DNA from: Aquabacter cavernae
GTDB taxonomy: Bacteria > Pseudomonadota > Alphaproteobacteria > Rhizobiales > Xanthobacteraceae
Direction: 5' to 3'
Length of the DNA stretch: 64,000 nt
NCBI RefSeq assembly: GCF_003993795.1
Contig: NZ_RWKV01000015.1
Span: 248,001 to 312,000 of the forward strand
The position numbers were made by a program, and so were the translations under genes. Under the pieces are notes generated by a model, which was given only the letters and a program-made list of their open reading frames with translations, had not been told where the DNA came from and made no database searches. Below, piece after piece: positions 9,610 to 17,211 of this stretch; the first letter of the stretch is position 1; every line of letters begins with the position of its first letter.

Positions 9610-9726
9610 CGTCCCAGCTCCTGTCTGCAGCGCGCGGCAGCAGCCGTCACGTGTCCCTGAGACAAGGACGAAACCAGCGCGGAGAACTTGCAGCGCCGCG
9701 TGCGATTTTTTTGAAAGCCTCTCCCG
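9610..9726 (-). promoter_or_regulatory. Intergenic region expected to hold the ECF-dependent receptor promoter
   Basis: In Fec-type systems the cognate ECF sigma factor drives transcription from between fecR and the receptor gene. This 117-bp gap fits that position. It contains an imperfect palindrome around 9648-9666 (GTCC near one end, GGAC at the other) and a run of seven T on the plus strand, but I cannot assign -35 and -10 elements with confidence. Confidence 0.3.
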
Positions 9727-10677
9727 TCAGAGGATGATGTTGAGCAGCGGCAGGCGCAGCACGCGCACCGGCAAGGTCTGCTCGATGGTCTCCAGGACCG
9801 ATTGCGGGTCGTTGAGATCGAACACGCCGGTCACTTCCAGCGCCTTCAGGCTGCTCCCCGCGATGACGATCCCGGTATGCGTATGGCGCTGCAACTCGCT
9901 GACCACGTCTTCCAGGGGGCGCCGGTTGAAGATCAGTTTGCCGCGTCGCCAGGCCGTCGCCATGCCGGCATCCACGCTCTGGGGCGCGGCGACACCCCTG
10001 GCGCCGTAGCGCACCGCCTGGTCCGCCCGCACCGTCGTGCCCTCCGGGGGACCACCATCGATGCCCACCGCCACAATGCCTTCCACCACCGTGACGGCGA
10101 CGCTTTCCGCGCGCATGTCCACATCGAAGGCGGTGCCCACGGCGCGCGTCCAGCCATTGGCGGCGGCAACCACGAAGGGGCGAGCCGGATCGGGCTGCAC
10201 CGTGAACAGCGCCTGCCCCTCAATGAGCCGCACGCCCCGGCGGGCGCCGGAATAGTCCAATGCCAAAGCGGTGCTGGAATTCATCAGGGCCCGCGAGCCA
10301 TCCGGCAGGACGGCTTCGCGCACCTCCCCCACGCCCGTGGAATGGTCGGCCAGCATGCGCCGACGCAGAGGGCTCGACACCGTGGCCGCGAGACCGAAGG
10401 TGGCGATCACCCCGCCGGCGATGAAGGCGCGGCGGGTCATGCGGCCACGCCCTGCCTTCCTCTCCGCCCGCACGCGCCCGCCGGCCGGGCCGAGACCATC
10501 CCACAGGGCCTCGGCCTCCTGCGCGGCCGTCTCGTGCGCGGGGCTCAGCGCGCGCCAGGCCTGGAAGCCGTCACGCTCGGCCTTGCCCGCGACGCCGGAA
10601 TGCAGGCGGACCACCCAGTCGATGGCCTGATCGCTGAGGGCGACATCCGCGAAGGCTTGCTGCCGGGACACATTCAT
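9727..10677 (-). CDS. FecR family antisigma/regulatory membrane protein
   Basis: The 316-residue protein has the FecR arrangement: an N-terminal cytoplasmic DUF4880-like domain (AIDWVVRLHSG, FQAWRALSPAHETA), one membrane segment after RRAFIAGGVIATFG, the FecR domain (VREAVLPDGSRALMNSSTALALDYS; RLIEGQALFTV), and a C-terminal secretin/STN-like domain (LIFNRRPLEDVVSELQRHT). It should relay receptor occupancy from the periplasm to the sigma factor encoded 19 bp upstream. The RR before the membrane segment resembles a Tat signal, as seen in several FecR proteins. Orientation and spacing support co-transcription with fecI. Confidence 0.92.
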   Translation of the reverse strand: MNVSRQQAFADVALSDQAIDWVVRLHSGVAGKAERDGFQAWRALSPAHETAAQEAEALWDGLGPAGGRVRAERKAGRGRMTRRAFIAGGVIATFGLAATVSSPLRRRMLADHSTGVGEVREAVLPDGSRALMNSSTALALDYSGARRGVRLIEGQALFTVQPDPARPFVVAAANGWTRAVGTAFDVDMRAESVAVTVVEGIVAVGIDGGPPEGTTVRADQAVRYGARGVAAPQSVDAGMATAWRRGKLIFNRRPLEDVVSELQRHTHTGIVIAGSSLKALEVTGVFDLNDPQSVLETIEQTLPVRVLRLPLLNIIL

Positions 10678-10696
10678 GGGTCGGTTTCTGAGCCGC

Positions 10697-11218
10697 TCAG
10701 AGCGCCCTCAGGCTGTCGCGACAATGGCGCAGCGCCTGGGCAAGATATTTCGCCACCATACTCTGGGACACGCGAAGGCACACGGCGATTTCCGCATGGG
10801 AGAGCCCGTCGCACCGGTTCAGCAGCAGCGCCGTGCGCGGCTTGGCGGGCAGGTCCATGAGCGCGCGCACCAGCGCACGCAGTTCGTCCCGGTGAAGAGC
10901 ATAGGCTTCCGGGGACGGCGCCTGGTCGGCGATCTCGCGCAGGACGCAGTCATCACTCAGGCAGCGGGAGGTGTGGCGCTTTTCCCGCCGCAGCAGGTCG
11001 ATGGCGATGTTGCCGGCGAGGCGCAGGAGAAAAGCATATTTGTCCTGCACGGCGGCCGGCTGCTCGGCCATGGCGGCGAGCCGCAGCCACGTCTCCTGCA
11101 ACGCCTCTTCCGCCAGATCCCGCGACCCTGTGCGCCGGCTGAGATGCCCGCGCAGCGTTCCCAGCTGGTGCAGATAAACCAGCATCAGATCCGAGGGCGC
11201 ATAAGGGACAAGAGCCAT
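10697..11218 (-). CDS. FecI-family ECF RNA polymerase sigma factor
   Basis: The 173-residue protein has sigma70 region 2 near the N-terminus (LVYLHQLGTLRGHLSRRTGS, DLAEEALQETWLRLA) and region 4 at about residues 115-165 with a helix-turn-helix (LLLNRCDGLSHAEIAVCLRVSQSMVAKYL). The length and the LSHAEIA..L.VS signature are typical of iron-starvation FecI-type ECF factors. It heads the four-gene unit fecI-fecR-receptor-PepSY and is expected to activate the receptor gene once FecR releases it. Its own promoter lies in the AT-rich DNA upstream of 11218 and would normally be iron-repressed. Confidence 0.92.
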   Translation of the reverse strand: MALVPYAPSDLMLVYLHQLGTLRGHLSRRTGSRDLAEEALQETWLRLAAMAEQPAAVQDKYAFLLRLAGNIAIDLLRREKRHTSRCLSDDCVLREIADQAPSPEAYALHRDELRALVRALMDLPAKPRTALLLNRCDGLSHAEIAVCLRVSQSMVAKYLAQALRHCRDSLRAL

Positions 11219-11976
11219 GAAAAATGCTCTCAGATATTCAATCTCTCCCGTGATTAGAGAATCGAACTCAATACCGCAATACTAATAAGACATATCTCGA
11301 ATGAATAAATGATCAGTTTAGAGTTTTTCTATTTATCAAAATAAAGCAACATCATGATCTATGCGGATAGGCATTTGAAGGTGCGGGCATTTCGCAGAAC
11401 ACGAAGTAGGATCTGCGCGCCGGCTTCGCGGATGATGCTCCACCGCGACTGCGGAACCCCGTGAAGGAGACGGCATGGCCATGAGGCCAGGGTCATGCCG
11501 CCGGGCACGGCCAAGCGCGACGAACGGGCGGGAAAGACAATCCGCGCCCATCATCGGCCAGCGGAATCCCCGGCTCCTTAGCGCGACAACTTCCGCTGCC
11601 ACGCCTTTCCTTATGCGAGCATGGGAGCGAGGCTTTTCCAGCCTATTAACCAATTCACAGATAACTCTCTACATTTATTCATATAAAATTCTTTGCCCTC
11701 AAAAACCACTGTCACCTATACCGCCTCGAAAAGTTCACTTTTGATTTCATTGGACATGTTCAGTGTTTCCAGAAAATATACGCTCGTTATCTATCGACAA
11801 CAATGGACGCTTTGGTGCGCCATCGAGCTTGAGAAGGGCATTATCCCTACGCAGCTCAACGGCCAGGGCAAGGCAGGTTGGCAAATGCGGAGCGGCCGTT
11901 ACGAGTTTGCCGAAGTCGGCCGGCGCGAACGAACGCTTCAAACCATCCGAGGCAACATCCGCGATCTCAGATCCTA
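11219..11976. other. Gene-poor, partly AT-rich intergenic stretch
   Basis: No frame here is convincing: the open stretches overlap on both strands, lack good ribosome sites and match no family I recognise. Base composition drops sharply at about 11219-11345 and 11640-11800 compared with the GC-rich neighbours. The first of these lies directly upstream of fecI and should contain its promoter and an iron-responsive (Fur or Irr/RirA) site, but I find no clean match to a known box. The remainder looks like degraded or acquired DNA bordering the IS remnant. Confidence 0.5.
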
Positions 11977-12421
11977 GGTCTGATCGACATTTAGCGTAGC
12001 CAGATCATGGATGCGGCGAGGTGCACGAATCCGGTGAAGTGAATTGCCCGGCGGTCGTAGCGCATAGCGAAGCGGCGGACGTGCTTGAGCTTGTTGAAGC
12101 ATCGCTCGATGCGGTTACGGTGCTTTTAGCTGGCGATGTCATGCGGGATGGCGATCTTGCGGCAGCGGTTCGACGGGATTACCGCCTCGGCGCCCATGCT
12201 GGCGATCAGCGCGCGCAAGGCATTGCTGCCATAGGCTTTATCGGCGTGCACGGCTTCGGCGGGCATCGCGTCGAGCAGGGCTGGCGCGGCGGTTATGTCA
12301 CCCGCCTGGCCGGCGGTGATGATGAAGCGGAGCGGTCGGCCATCCCACGCTCCGCGCCAAAACACGGAACCTCATGAATCAGACCGCAACAACCTTGGGA
12401 ATCACAAATGTCGACCAGACC
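11977..12421 (-). mobile_element. Internally deleted IS5-family element (IS427-like), 445 bp
   Basis: The segment is bounded by near-perfect terminal inverted repeats: GGTCTGATCGACATTT inward from 11977 and, on the opposite strand, GGTCTGGTCGACATTT inward from 12421 (one mismatch in 16). Each end is flanked by TA (11975-11976 and 12422-12423), the 2-bp target duplication typical of the IS427 group. Only the C-terminal third of a transposase remains inside, far less than a full element of roughly 0.8-1 kb, so it is non-autonomous. The right end lies within the stop codon of the transglycosylase gene. Confidence 0.8.
11991..12365 (-). pseudogene. IS5-family transposase, C-terminal remnant with in-frame stop
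   Basis: Reading the minus strand from 12365, the frame gives GRPLRFIITAGQAGD, then VHADKAYGSNALR and IPSNRCRKIAIPHD, a stop (TAA at 12126-12128) where a tyrosine codon is expected, then KHRNRIERCFNKLKH, RRFAMRYDRR, IHFTGFVHLAA and SMIWLR before a final TAA at 11991. These are the DDE-region end and C-terminus of IS5-type transposases. The N-terminal ~130 residues are deleted and the internal stop disrupts what remains, so no active protein is expected. Confidence 0.85.
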
Positions 12422-13203
12422 TAATTGGCCTGCGCGTCCTCGGGCTCTTCCGCGTCATCCTTGCCGATCGCCACCGGGGCGATGAGCATGGGCATGGACA
12501 AGGCCCTGCCGGGGCCGCCGGGAGGCGGCAAGGCCGGGAGGACGGACGGCGACGGGCCATTGGGTGCTTGCGCCTGGGCCTGAGGTTGCACCTTGGGCGG
12601 CATGGGCGTGCCCACCGCTTCCGGCGGGGCATCGCAGAAGGCTTTGGCCTGGGGGGTCCAGGAGCCGAAGCCGGACCGCACGAGGTTGCGCATCACGTTG
12701 CACACATAACGCTGTTGGGCGGGGGTGTTCTTCGGCCCGGCATTATAGCGGGCGGCGGCCATCACCCAGCTTCCATGCCGCTTGTAGAGCACATTGAGGA
12801 AGCGCGCCGCCTGCTCCACATTGGCGCGCGGATCGAACATCTCCTCCAGCGAATTGAACTCGGCCTTGTGCCAGTAATAGTTCGCCTGGAGGCAGCCGAG
12901 GTCGATAAGCTCGGTGCCGGTGGCCCGGATCTCGTTGAACTTGCGGATGGCATCCGCCCGGGTCTTGCCCACATAGCTCACGGTCTTGGTGGCCACCAGG
13001 AGGGGCTGCAACGTGCCGTTGCCGCCGCTTTCGGTGAGCCCGACCGCATAGAGAATGGGAAGCGGCACGCCGAATTTGACGGACGCGCGGGCGATCTCCG
13101 CCTCGCAGATGCCCAGCTTCAGCTTCTCGGGGGCGGCGATGGCGCCGCTAGCGCTCGTCGCGAGCAGAACGATCGCCGCCAGAAGGCGTCTCGCGTTCAT
13201 CAT
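12421..13203 (-). CDS. Flagellar lytic transglycosylase (SLT domain, SltF-like)
   Basis: The 260-residue periplasmic protein has a signal peptide (ATG at 13203, cleavage near AIAAPE) and an SLT/lysozyme-like domain at about residues 25-185: catalytic Glu in YAVGLTESGGNG, a LGCLQANYYWH motif and AARYNAGP. The C-terminal ~70 residues are Pro/Ala-rich. Alphaproteobacterial FlgJ lacks a muramidase domain; a separate transglycosylase in the flagellar locus opens peptidoglycan for the rod, which fits this position after fliK. It overlaps the fliK 3' end by 56 bp. Its TAG stop is shared with the inserted IS, but the codon would be the same without it, so the protein is intact. Confidence 0.87.
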   Translation of the reverse strand: MMNARRLLAAIVLLATSASGAIAAPEKLKLGICEAEIARASVKFGVPLPILYAVGLTESGGNGTLQPLLVATKTVSYVGKTRADAIRKFNEIRATGTELIDLGCLQANYYWHKAEFNSLEEMFDPRANVEQAARFLNVLYKRHGSWVMAAARYNAGPKNTPAQQRYVCNVMRNLVRSGFGSWTPQAKAFCDAPPEAVGTPMPPKVQPQAQAQAPNGPSPSVLPALPPPGGPGRALSMPMLIAPVAIGKDDAEEPEDAQAN

Positions 13204-14713
13204 GCCCCTTCCTTTCGTTCTCGCCCTCCGCCTGCTCCTCAGACCCGCCACCCCCGTCGCCCTGCTCGTTGGCGAACGACAGGACGGTGCGCGGCAATGT
13301 CTCGAAGCGCGTCCAGGCACTCTGGTCGCCCGCATCCACCACCGACACGCGGGCCTCCTCCACACCTTCCGCCGCCAGCATCTCCGCCAGCTTGGCATGG
13401 TCGTTCCGGAGCATGCGGGCGGTGTCCGGATTCTCGGCGCTCAGCCGCACCTCCAGCCCGGAATCGCCCATGCGCATGCGCACCGTCACGGTGCCGAGGT
13501 CGGACGGATGAAGCTGGATGTCCAGCAGCCGGAGCGGCCCGCCCGCCGTGCGGGGCGCATCCTGGCCCGTGGTGGCGGGATTGGCCATGCGCGCCAGTTC
13601 CGCGCCGATGGCGCCGGACACCTGGCGCAGGTTGGACTGGGTCAGGCCCTGCTGGAACCCGCCGGTCCCGGTCAGGCTGCTCTCGCCCGCGGCATCGGCC
13701 TGAACGGGCTCCGCACCCGCCGGTTCCGTCTCGGCCACGCCGGCGGCCTGCTCCTGGCGGGCCGCAAGGCGCGCCTCGCTGCGCTCCTGCGCCATCCGGG
13801 CCGTGGCGCGATCGATGCTGGAGCCGCGCGGGCCGTCCTGCGCCTCCCGCTTCCGGGTCCCCTCCTCCGCATCGGTGCCGGCCGCCGAAGGGTCTTCGCC
13901 CGGCAGGGAGAAAGCGGGCGCCTGCGATCCGGCGGCCCCGCCCAACTTGGCGGGGGCGAAATGGGTTTCGCGGCTGAGGACCGTGATGCGGATGGCCGAG
14001 GCGGGATCCTCGCCCTCCACACCATCCCCCTGGAGCCCGGCGAGGGCATCCTCGGCTGCCGCCTGCTGGCCGCCGGGCGCCTCTTCCGCTGCCTCGCCCG
14101 CATCTTCGGCGGCGGGGGGCTGGATGAGAGCGGGCACGGCAAAGTCGGCCGCCATCCGCGCGGCATCGGCGCCGAGCGCCGCCCGGGCATCGGCCGCGTC
14201 CTCGCCGTCCACCTCGGCGGGATGATCCGCCGACACGGACGCATGGGTCCGTGTGGATGTTGTACCGTCGAGCACTGCCTGATGGGCACCGTGCGCACCC
14301 TTCGCGCCCGGCCGCTGCCGGGTGGAACGGGCATCGGCCGCCGCCTCGTCCTGCGTCAAAGCCGCAGTCTCGACCTGCGCCGCCTCGGCCGAAAGGCGCA
14401 CCGTGTCGCCTTCGGCGGACGCCCCATCGCCCTTGAACAGCGTGGCCAGATATTCGCGCCGGAACAGGGAGCGTCCGCCATCGGCGGCGGCGCTCCCCTC
14501 CCCTTGCTCCTGGCCACCGCGCGAACCGAACAGGCCGGCGGTCTCAGAAGTCCCCCGGCCGCCCTCCCGCTGGACATCCCCGCCGCCGAGGCCGTCCATG
14601 AGGGCACCGAACAGGCCGTCATCCTTCTGCTCCTGGCCGCCCTGCCCACCGGAGTGGCCATTGACGCGACCCGGGCCTGACAAAGTCTGGCGATCGACCT
14701 CAAACGTGCTCAT
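13148..14713 (-). CDS. fliK: Flagellar hook-length control protein FliK (rhizobial MotD)
   Basis: The 521-residue protein is low-complexity and acidic over its first ~370 residues, as in FliK rulers, and has the conserved C-terminal Flg_hook domain at about 385-480: LLDIQLHPSDLGTVTVRM, LEVRLSAENPDTARML, then GVEEARVSVVD. It should measure hook length and trigger the FlhB-dependent switch from hook to filament export. In rhizobia the same locus position was first called motD. Its ATG overlaps the motC stop by 4 bp, and its 3' end runs 56 bp into the transglycosylase gene in another frame. Confidence 0.9.
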   Translation of the reverse strand: MSTFEVDRQTLSGPGRVNGHSGGQGGQEQKDDGLFGALMDGLGGGDVQREGGRGTSETAGLFGSRGGQEQGEGSAAADGGRSLFRREYLATLFKGDGASAEGDTVRLSAEAAQVETAALTQDEAAADARSTRQRPGAKGAHGAHQAVLDGTTSTRTHASVSADHPAEVDGEDAADARAALGADAARMAADFAVPALIQPPAAEDAGEAAEEAPGGQQAAAEDALAGLQGDGVEGEDPASAIRITVLSRETHFAPAKLGGAAGSQAPAFSLPGEDPSAAGTDAEEGTRKREAQDGPRGSSIDRATARMAQERSEARLAARQEQAAGVAETEPAGAEPVQADAAGESSLTGTGGFQQGLTQSNLRQVSGAIGAELARMANPATTGQDAPRTAGGPLRLLDIQLHPSDLGTVTVRMRMGDSGLEVRLSAENPDTARMLRNDHAKLAEMLAAEGVEEARVSVVDAGDQSAWTRFETLPRTVLSFANEQGDGGGGSEEQAEGENERKGHDERETPSGGDRSARDER

Positions 14714-17211
14714 CGCGGACTTCCCTTCAACGACGCATCCGCCTCGGCCAGGGCCGCGCGGGCCCGGTCCATGACGGGGAGCATCTCCTCCCTGGTGAGC
14801 GGTCCCGCGCTTTCCTGCGGGCGCTGCGGCAGCGCGGATGCGGGCTGGGGCGCAGCGCCCGCAGGCGCGGATGCAAGAATTGGCTGAGCGGCATTCTCGG
14901 TGGCGCGCTTCACATTCTCTGCGGTTGCGGACGCCGCATCCAGCAAGGCCGCGTCGGCGGGCGCCAGACGATCCCGGTCGATGGCCCGCAATTCCGTCAG
15001 CGCCTCGCCATAGGTTTGCGCGGAGGGCGCAAGCGAAGCACCGCGATAGAGCCGCGCGCGCTCCGCATCGACGCTGCCGTCGGGCATGGCGGACAAAGCG
15101 CGCTCCGCCGCGAAGTTGGCGGCGGTGGTGCGCCCCTGCACCACGGCGGTGCGCGCCAAGGTCAGCTCCATGTCCCGGCGCCTCTCGGGCTCCAGCATTT
15201 CCATCATCTGCTCCAAGCGCTGGAACTGCTCGGGCTGGTTGCCATAGCCCATGCGGTTCAAGGCGTTCGTGAAGCTCTGCCGGAAATTGCCGGCATAGAC
15301 CGAGTTGCGGAAGCGGAAGAGATATTGGCGCGAGAGATATTCGAACTGCGCCGTATCGTTCATCTGGGCCGCCACCAGGATGGCGCGGCGCAGGGCCGCC
15401 TCCTCCACCAGCGTCCCCGGCGCGAGGACGCGGGCGACGCCCAGGAGATGGGCGGCCTTGGCGGGCTCCTTGCGCAGCACCAGCGCCGCCTGGGCCAGCG
15501 CCACCTGCCCGCCCAGGCTCGCGGGCAGGCTGCGGGCATCAATGTCCTTCAGTTGCCGCAGCGCCTCGTCCTCCCGTCCCTCCAGATAGGAGAGCGTGCC
15601 CCTCAGAAGGCGCTGATCGATGGCCGGGCCGGGCTGCTGGTCCATGATCCGCCGCAGCACGGCGGGATTGCCGCCGCTGAGGAAATATGTGACGATGGCG
15701 CGGGCATTGTGCGGGTCCTCCCACACCGAGGGCTCCGCCGCCGCGAACTCCCGCTCGATGCGCGCGATGAGATCGCGCTGCACATTCATCGCATCGGCCG
15801 AGCCCTGGGCCAGGCTGTCCTGGACGCGGCGCAGCGCACGCACGAGATCCTGCGGCCAGAGGGGCGCGCGCCGGCTGCCGGGGGATTGCTCGACCTGCCC
15901 TGCCGGTGCCTGGGCCTGGGTCGCGGGCGGTGGCGGCACGGCAACGACGGCGGGCACCGCTGCCGGCGCAGGCGGAACCTCAGCGACCGGCGCGGCGGGC
16001 GCGACCGAAGGCGGGGGCGCCGCCACCGGCACGGGCGCCGCCGGGCGCGGAGCCACGGGCGGGAGCACCGGAAGGTCCGGCGTGGCCACGACGGCCGGAG
16101 CAGGGCCGGGAGGGGGTGGCGCGGGCTGAGCCGCCACGGCGGGGGAAACGGGGATCGAGGACGGCGTCTGGGGCGCCACGGCAGGCGCCGGCGCCGCGAC
16201 GGCAGGCGCCGGGGTGGGAGCCTGCGCGGGGGGCGGAGGCGCTGCCGGAGGCTCGGCCGGCTTTGCGGCCTCCTGCTTCAACGCATCCGGCTTGGGCGTG
16301 GGAAGCTTGGGCGTGGGAAGCCTGGGGGTCGCGGCCTGGGGAGCGGCAAGCGGGGCGCTCGCACCGGGGGCGGAGGCGGGCGGAAGCGACGCCGGCTGCG
16401 CGGCGGGCGGCGCGGGAAGCGGAATATTGACCGGCGCGGCCGAAGCCGGGCCGATGGGCGAGAAGGCCGCCAGGGCAGTGAGCGATGCGGGCGTGAGAAC
16501 GCCATCCGTCAGCGACAGGAGCGAGAGGGCGGAGGGTGCTTCGGGAGCGGCCCCCACATTCGGCGGTACCACCGCTTCCGCCGCTGCCGTCACAGGGGCA
16601 GCCTCTGCGGCCGGAGCGGGATTGGCGGCCGGCGCCTCGGCAGCCTGAGGCGCGGGGCTCTGAGATGCGGGAGCCTGCTCCTGCGCGGCGGCGGCTTGTG
16701 TCGTCGGGGCCGAGGCTGCGGCGTCCGGAGGCACAGCCTCCTGCGTGCCCTCGGCCTGGACGGTCTCGGGCTCGGCGGCAGGCGCCATGCCGATGGCGGG
16801 CGCCTCCACGGGCACGTCCCCCGGAGCGGTCGCCAGATTGCTGGGCGGCGGGAGGGCGCCGGGACGGGCGATGGACGGAGCCTCCGGGGCGTCCGAAGGG
16901 CGAGGCTTGGGAACCGGAACGGCCGTCACCACCGGGCGCGCGGGAACCGGCGCGGTGGTTGCGGGGGCCGAAGCCGCTGCAGCGGGCGGCGCGGCGGAAG
17001 TGGCGGCGGGCGCCGGAGCGGGTGTCGGCGCAGCTGTCCTTGGCCGCGCGGGCGTGGCGGCCGGAGCGGGCGGCGGGCGCGTGGCGGGCGCTGCGCCGCC
17101 ATCCTGCCGCAGGCCGCCCCACGGGTCTTCCGCCGCCGACTGGGCGAACGCCGGGGCCTGCGCCAGCAGCAGCGCCACCGAGGCCAGCAGACACCCGAGA
17201 CGACGGCTCAC
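14710..17211 (-). CDS. motC: Chemotaxis/motility protein MotC with expanded Pro/Ala region
   Basis: The 833-residue protein has a signal peptide (ALLLAQAPAFAQ) and then about 420 residues made almost wholly of Pro, Ala, Val and Thr. From about residue 447 (RRAPLWPQDLVRALRRVQD) the sequence becomes ordered and matches the rhizobial MotC periplasmic domain: MNVQRDLIARIEREF, DPHNARAIVTYFLSGGNP, RGTLSYLEGREDEAL, QYLFRFRNSVYAGNF. MotC binds MotB in the periplasm and is needed for motor rotation in Sinorhizobium, where it is about half this length. The linker contains a perfect 15-bp tandem repeat. It overlaps motB and fliK by 4 bp each. Confidence 0.85.
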   Translation of the reverse strand: MSRRLGCLLASVALLLAQAPAFAQSAAEDPWGGLRQDGGAAPATRPPPAPAATPARPRTAAPTPAPAPAATSAAPPAAAASAPATTAPVPARPVVTAVPVPKPRPSDAPEAPSIARPGALPPPSNLATAPGDVPVEAPAIGMAPAAEPETVQAEGTQEAVPPDAAASAPTTQAAAAQEQAPASQSPAPQAAEAPAANPAPAAEAAPVTAAAEAVVPPNVGAAPEAPSALSLLSLTDGVLTPASLTALAAFSPIGPASAAPVNIPLPAPPAAQPASLPPASAPGASAPLAAPQAATPRLPTPKLPTPKPDALKQEAAKPAEPPAAPPPPAQAPTPAPAVAAPAPAVAPQTPSSIPVSPAVAAQPAPPPPGPAPAVVATPDLPVLPPVAPRPAAPVPVAAPPPSVAPAAPVAEVPPAPAAVPAVVAVPPPPATQAQAPAGQVEQSPGSRRAPLWPQDLVRALRRVQDSLAQGSADAMNVQRDLIARIEREFAAAEPSVWEDPHNARAIVTYFLSGGNPAVLRRIMDQQPGPAIDQRLLRGTLSYLEGREDEALRQLKDIDARSLPASLGGQVALAQAALVLRKEPAKAAHLLGVARVLAPGTLVEEAALRRAILVAAQMNDTAQFEYLSRQYLFRFRNSVYAGNFRQSFTNALNRMGYGNQPEQFQRLEQMMEMLEPERRRDMELTLARTAVVQGRTTAANFAAERALSAMPDGSVDAERARLYRGASLAPSAQTYGEALTELRAIDRDRLAPADAALLDAASATAENVKRATENAAQPILASAPAGAAPQPASALPQRPQESAGPLTREEMLPVMDRARAALAEADASLKGSPR
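16291..16320. repeat. 15-bp tandem repeat (two perfect copies) inside motC
   Basis: CTTGGGCGTGGGAAG occurs twice head-to-tail, with a third diverged copy following at 16321. On the coding strand each unit encodes Leu-Pro-Thr-Pro-Lys. Replication slippage at such repeats is a simple way for the MotC linker to change length in frame. Confidence 0.9.

Noticed and set aside
11336-11653. A 105-codon frame on the minus strand upstream of fecI
   Set aside because: It has no ribosome site or recognisable domain, uneven codon use, and overlaps other equally weak frames on the plus strand.
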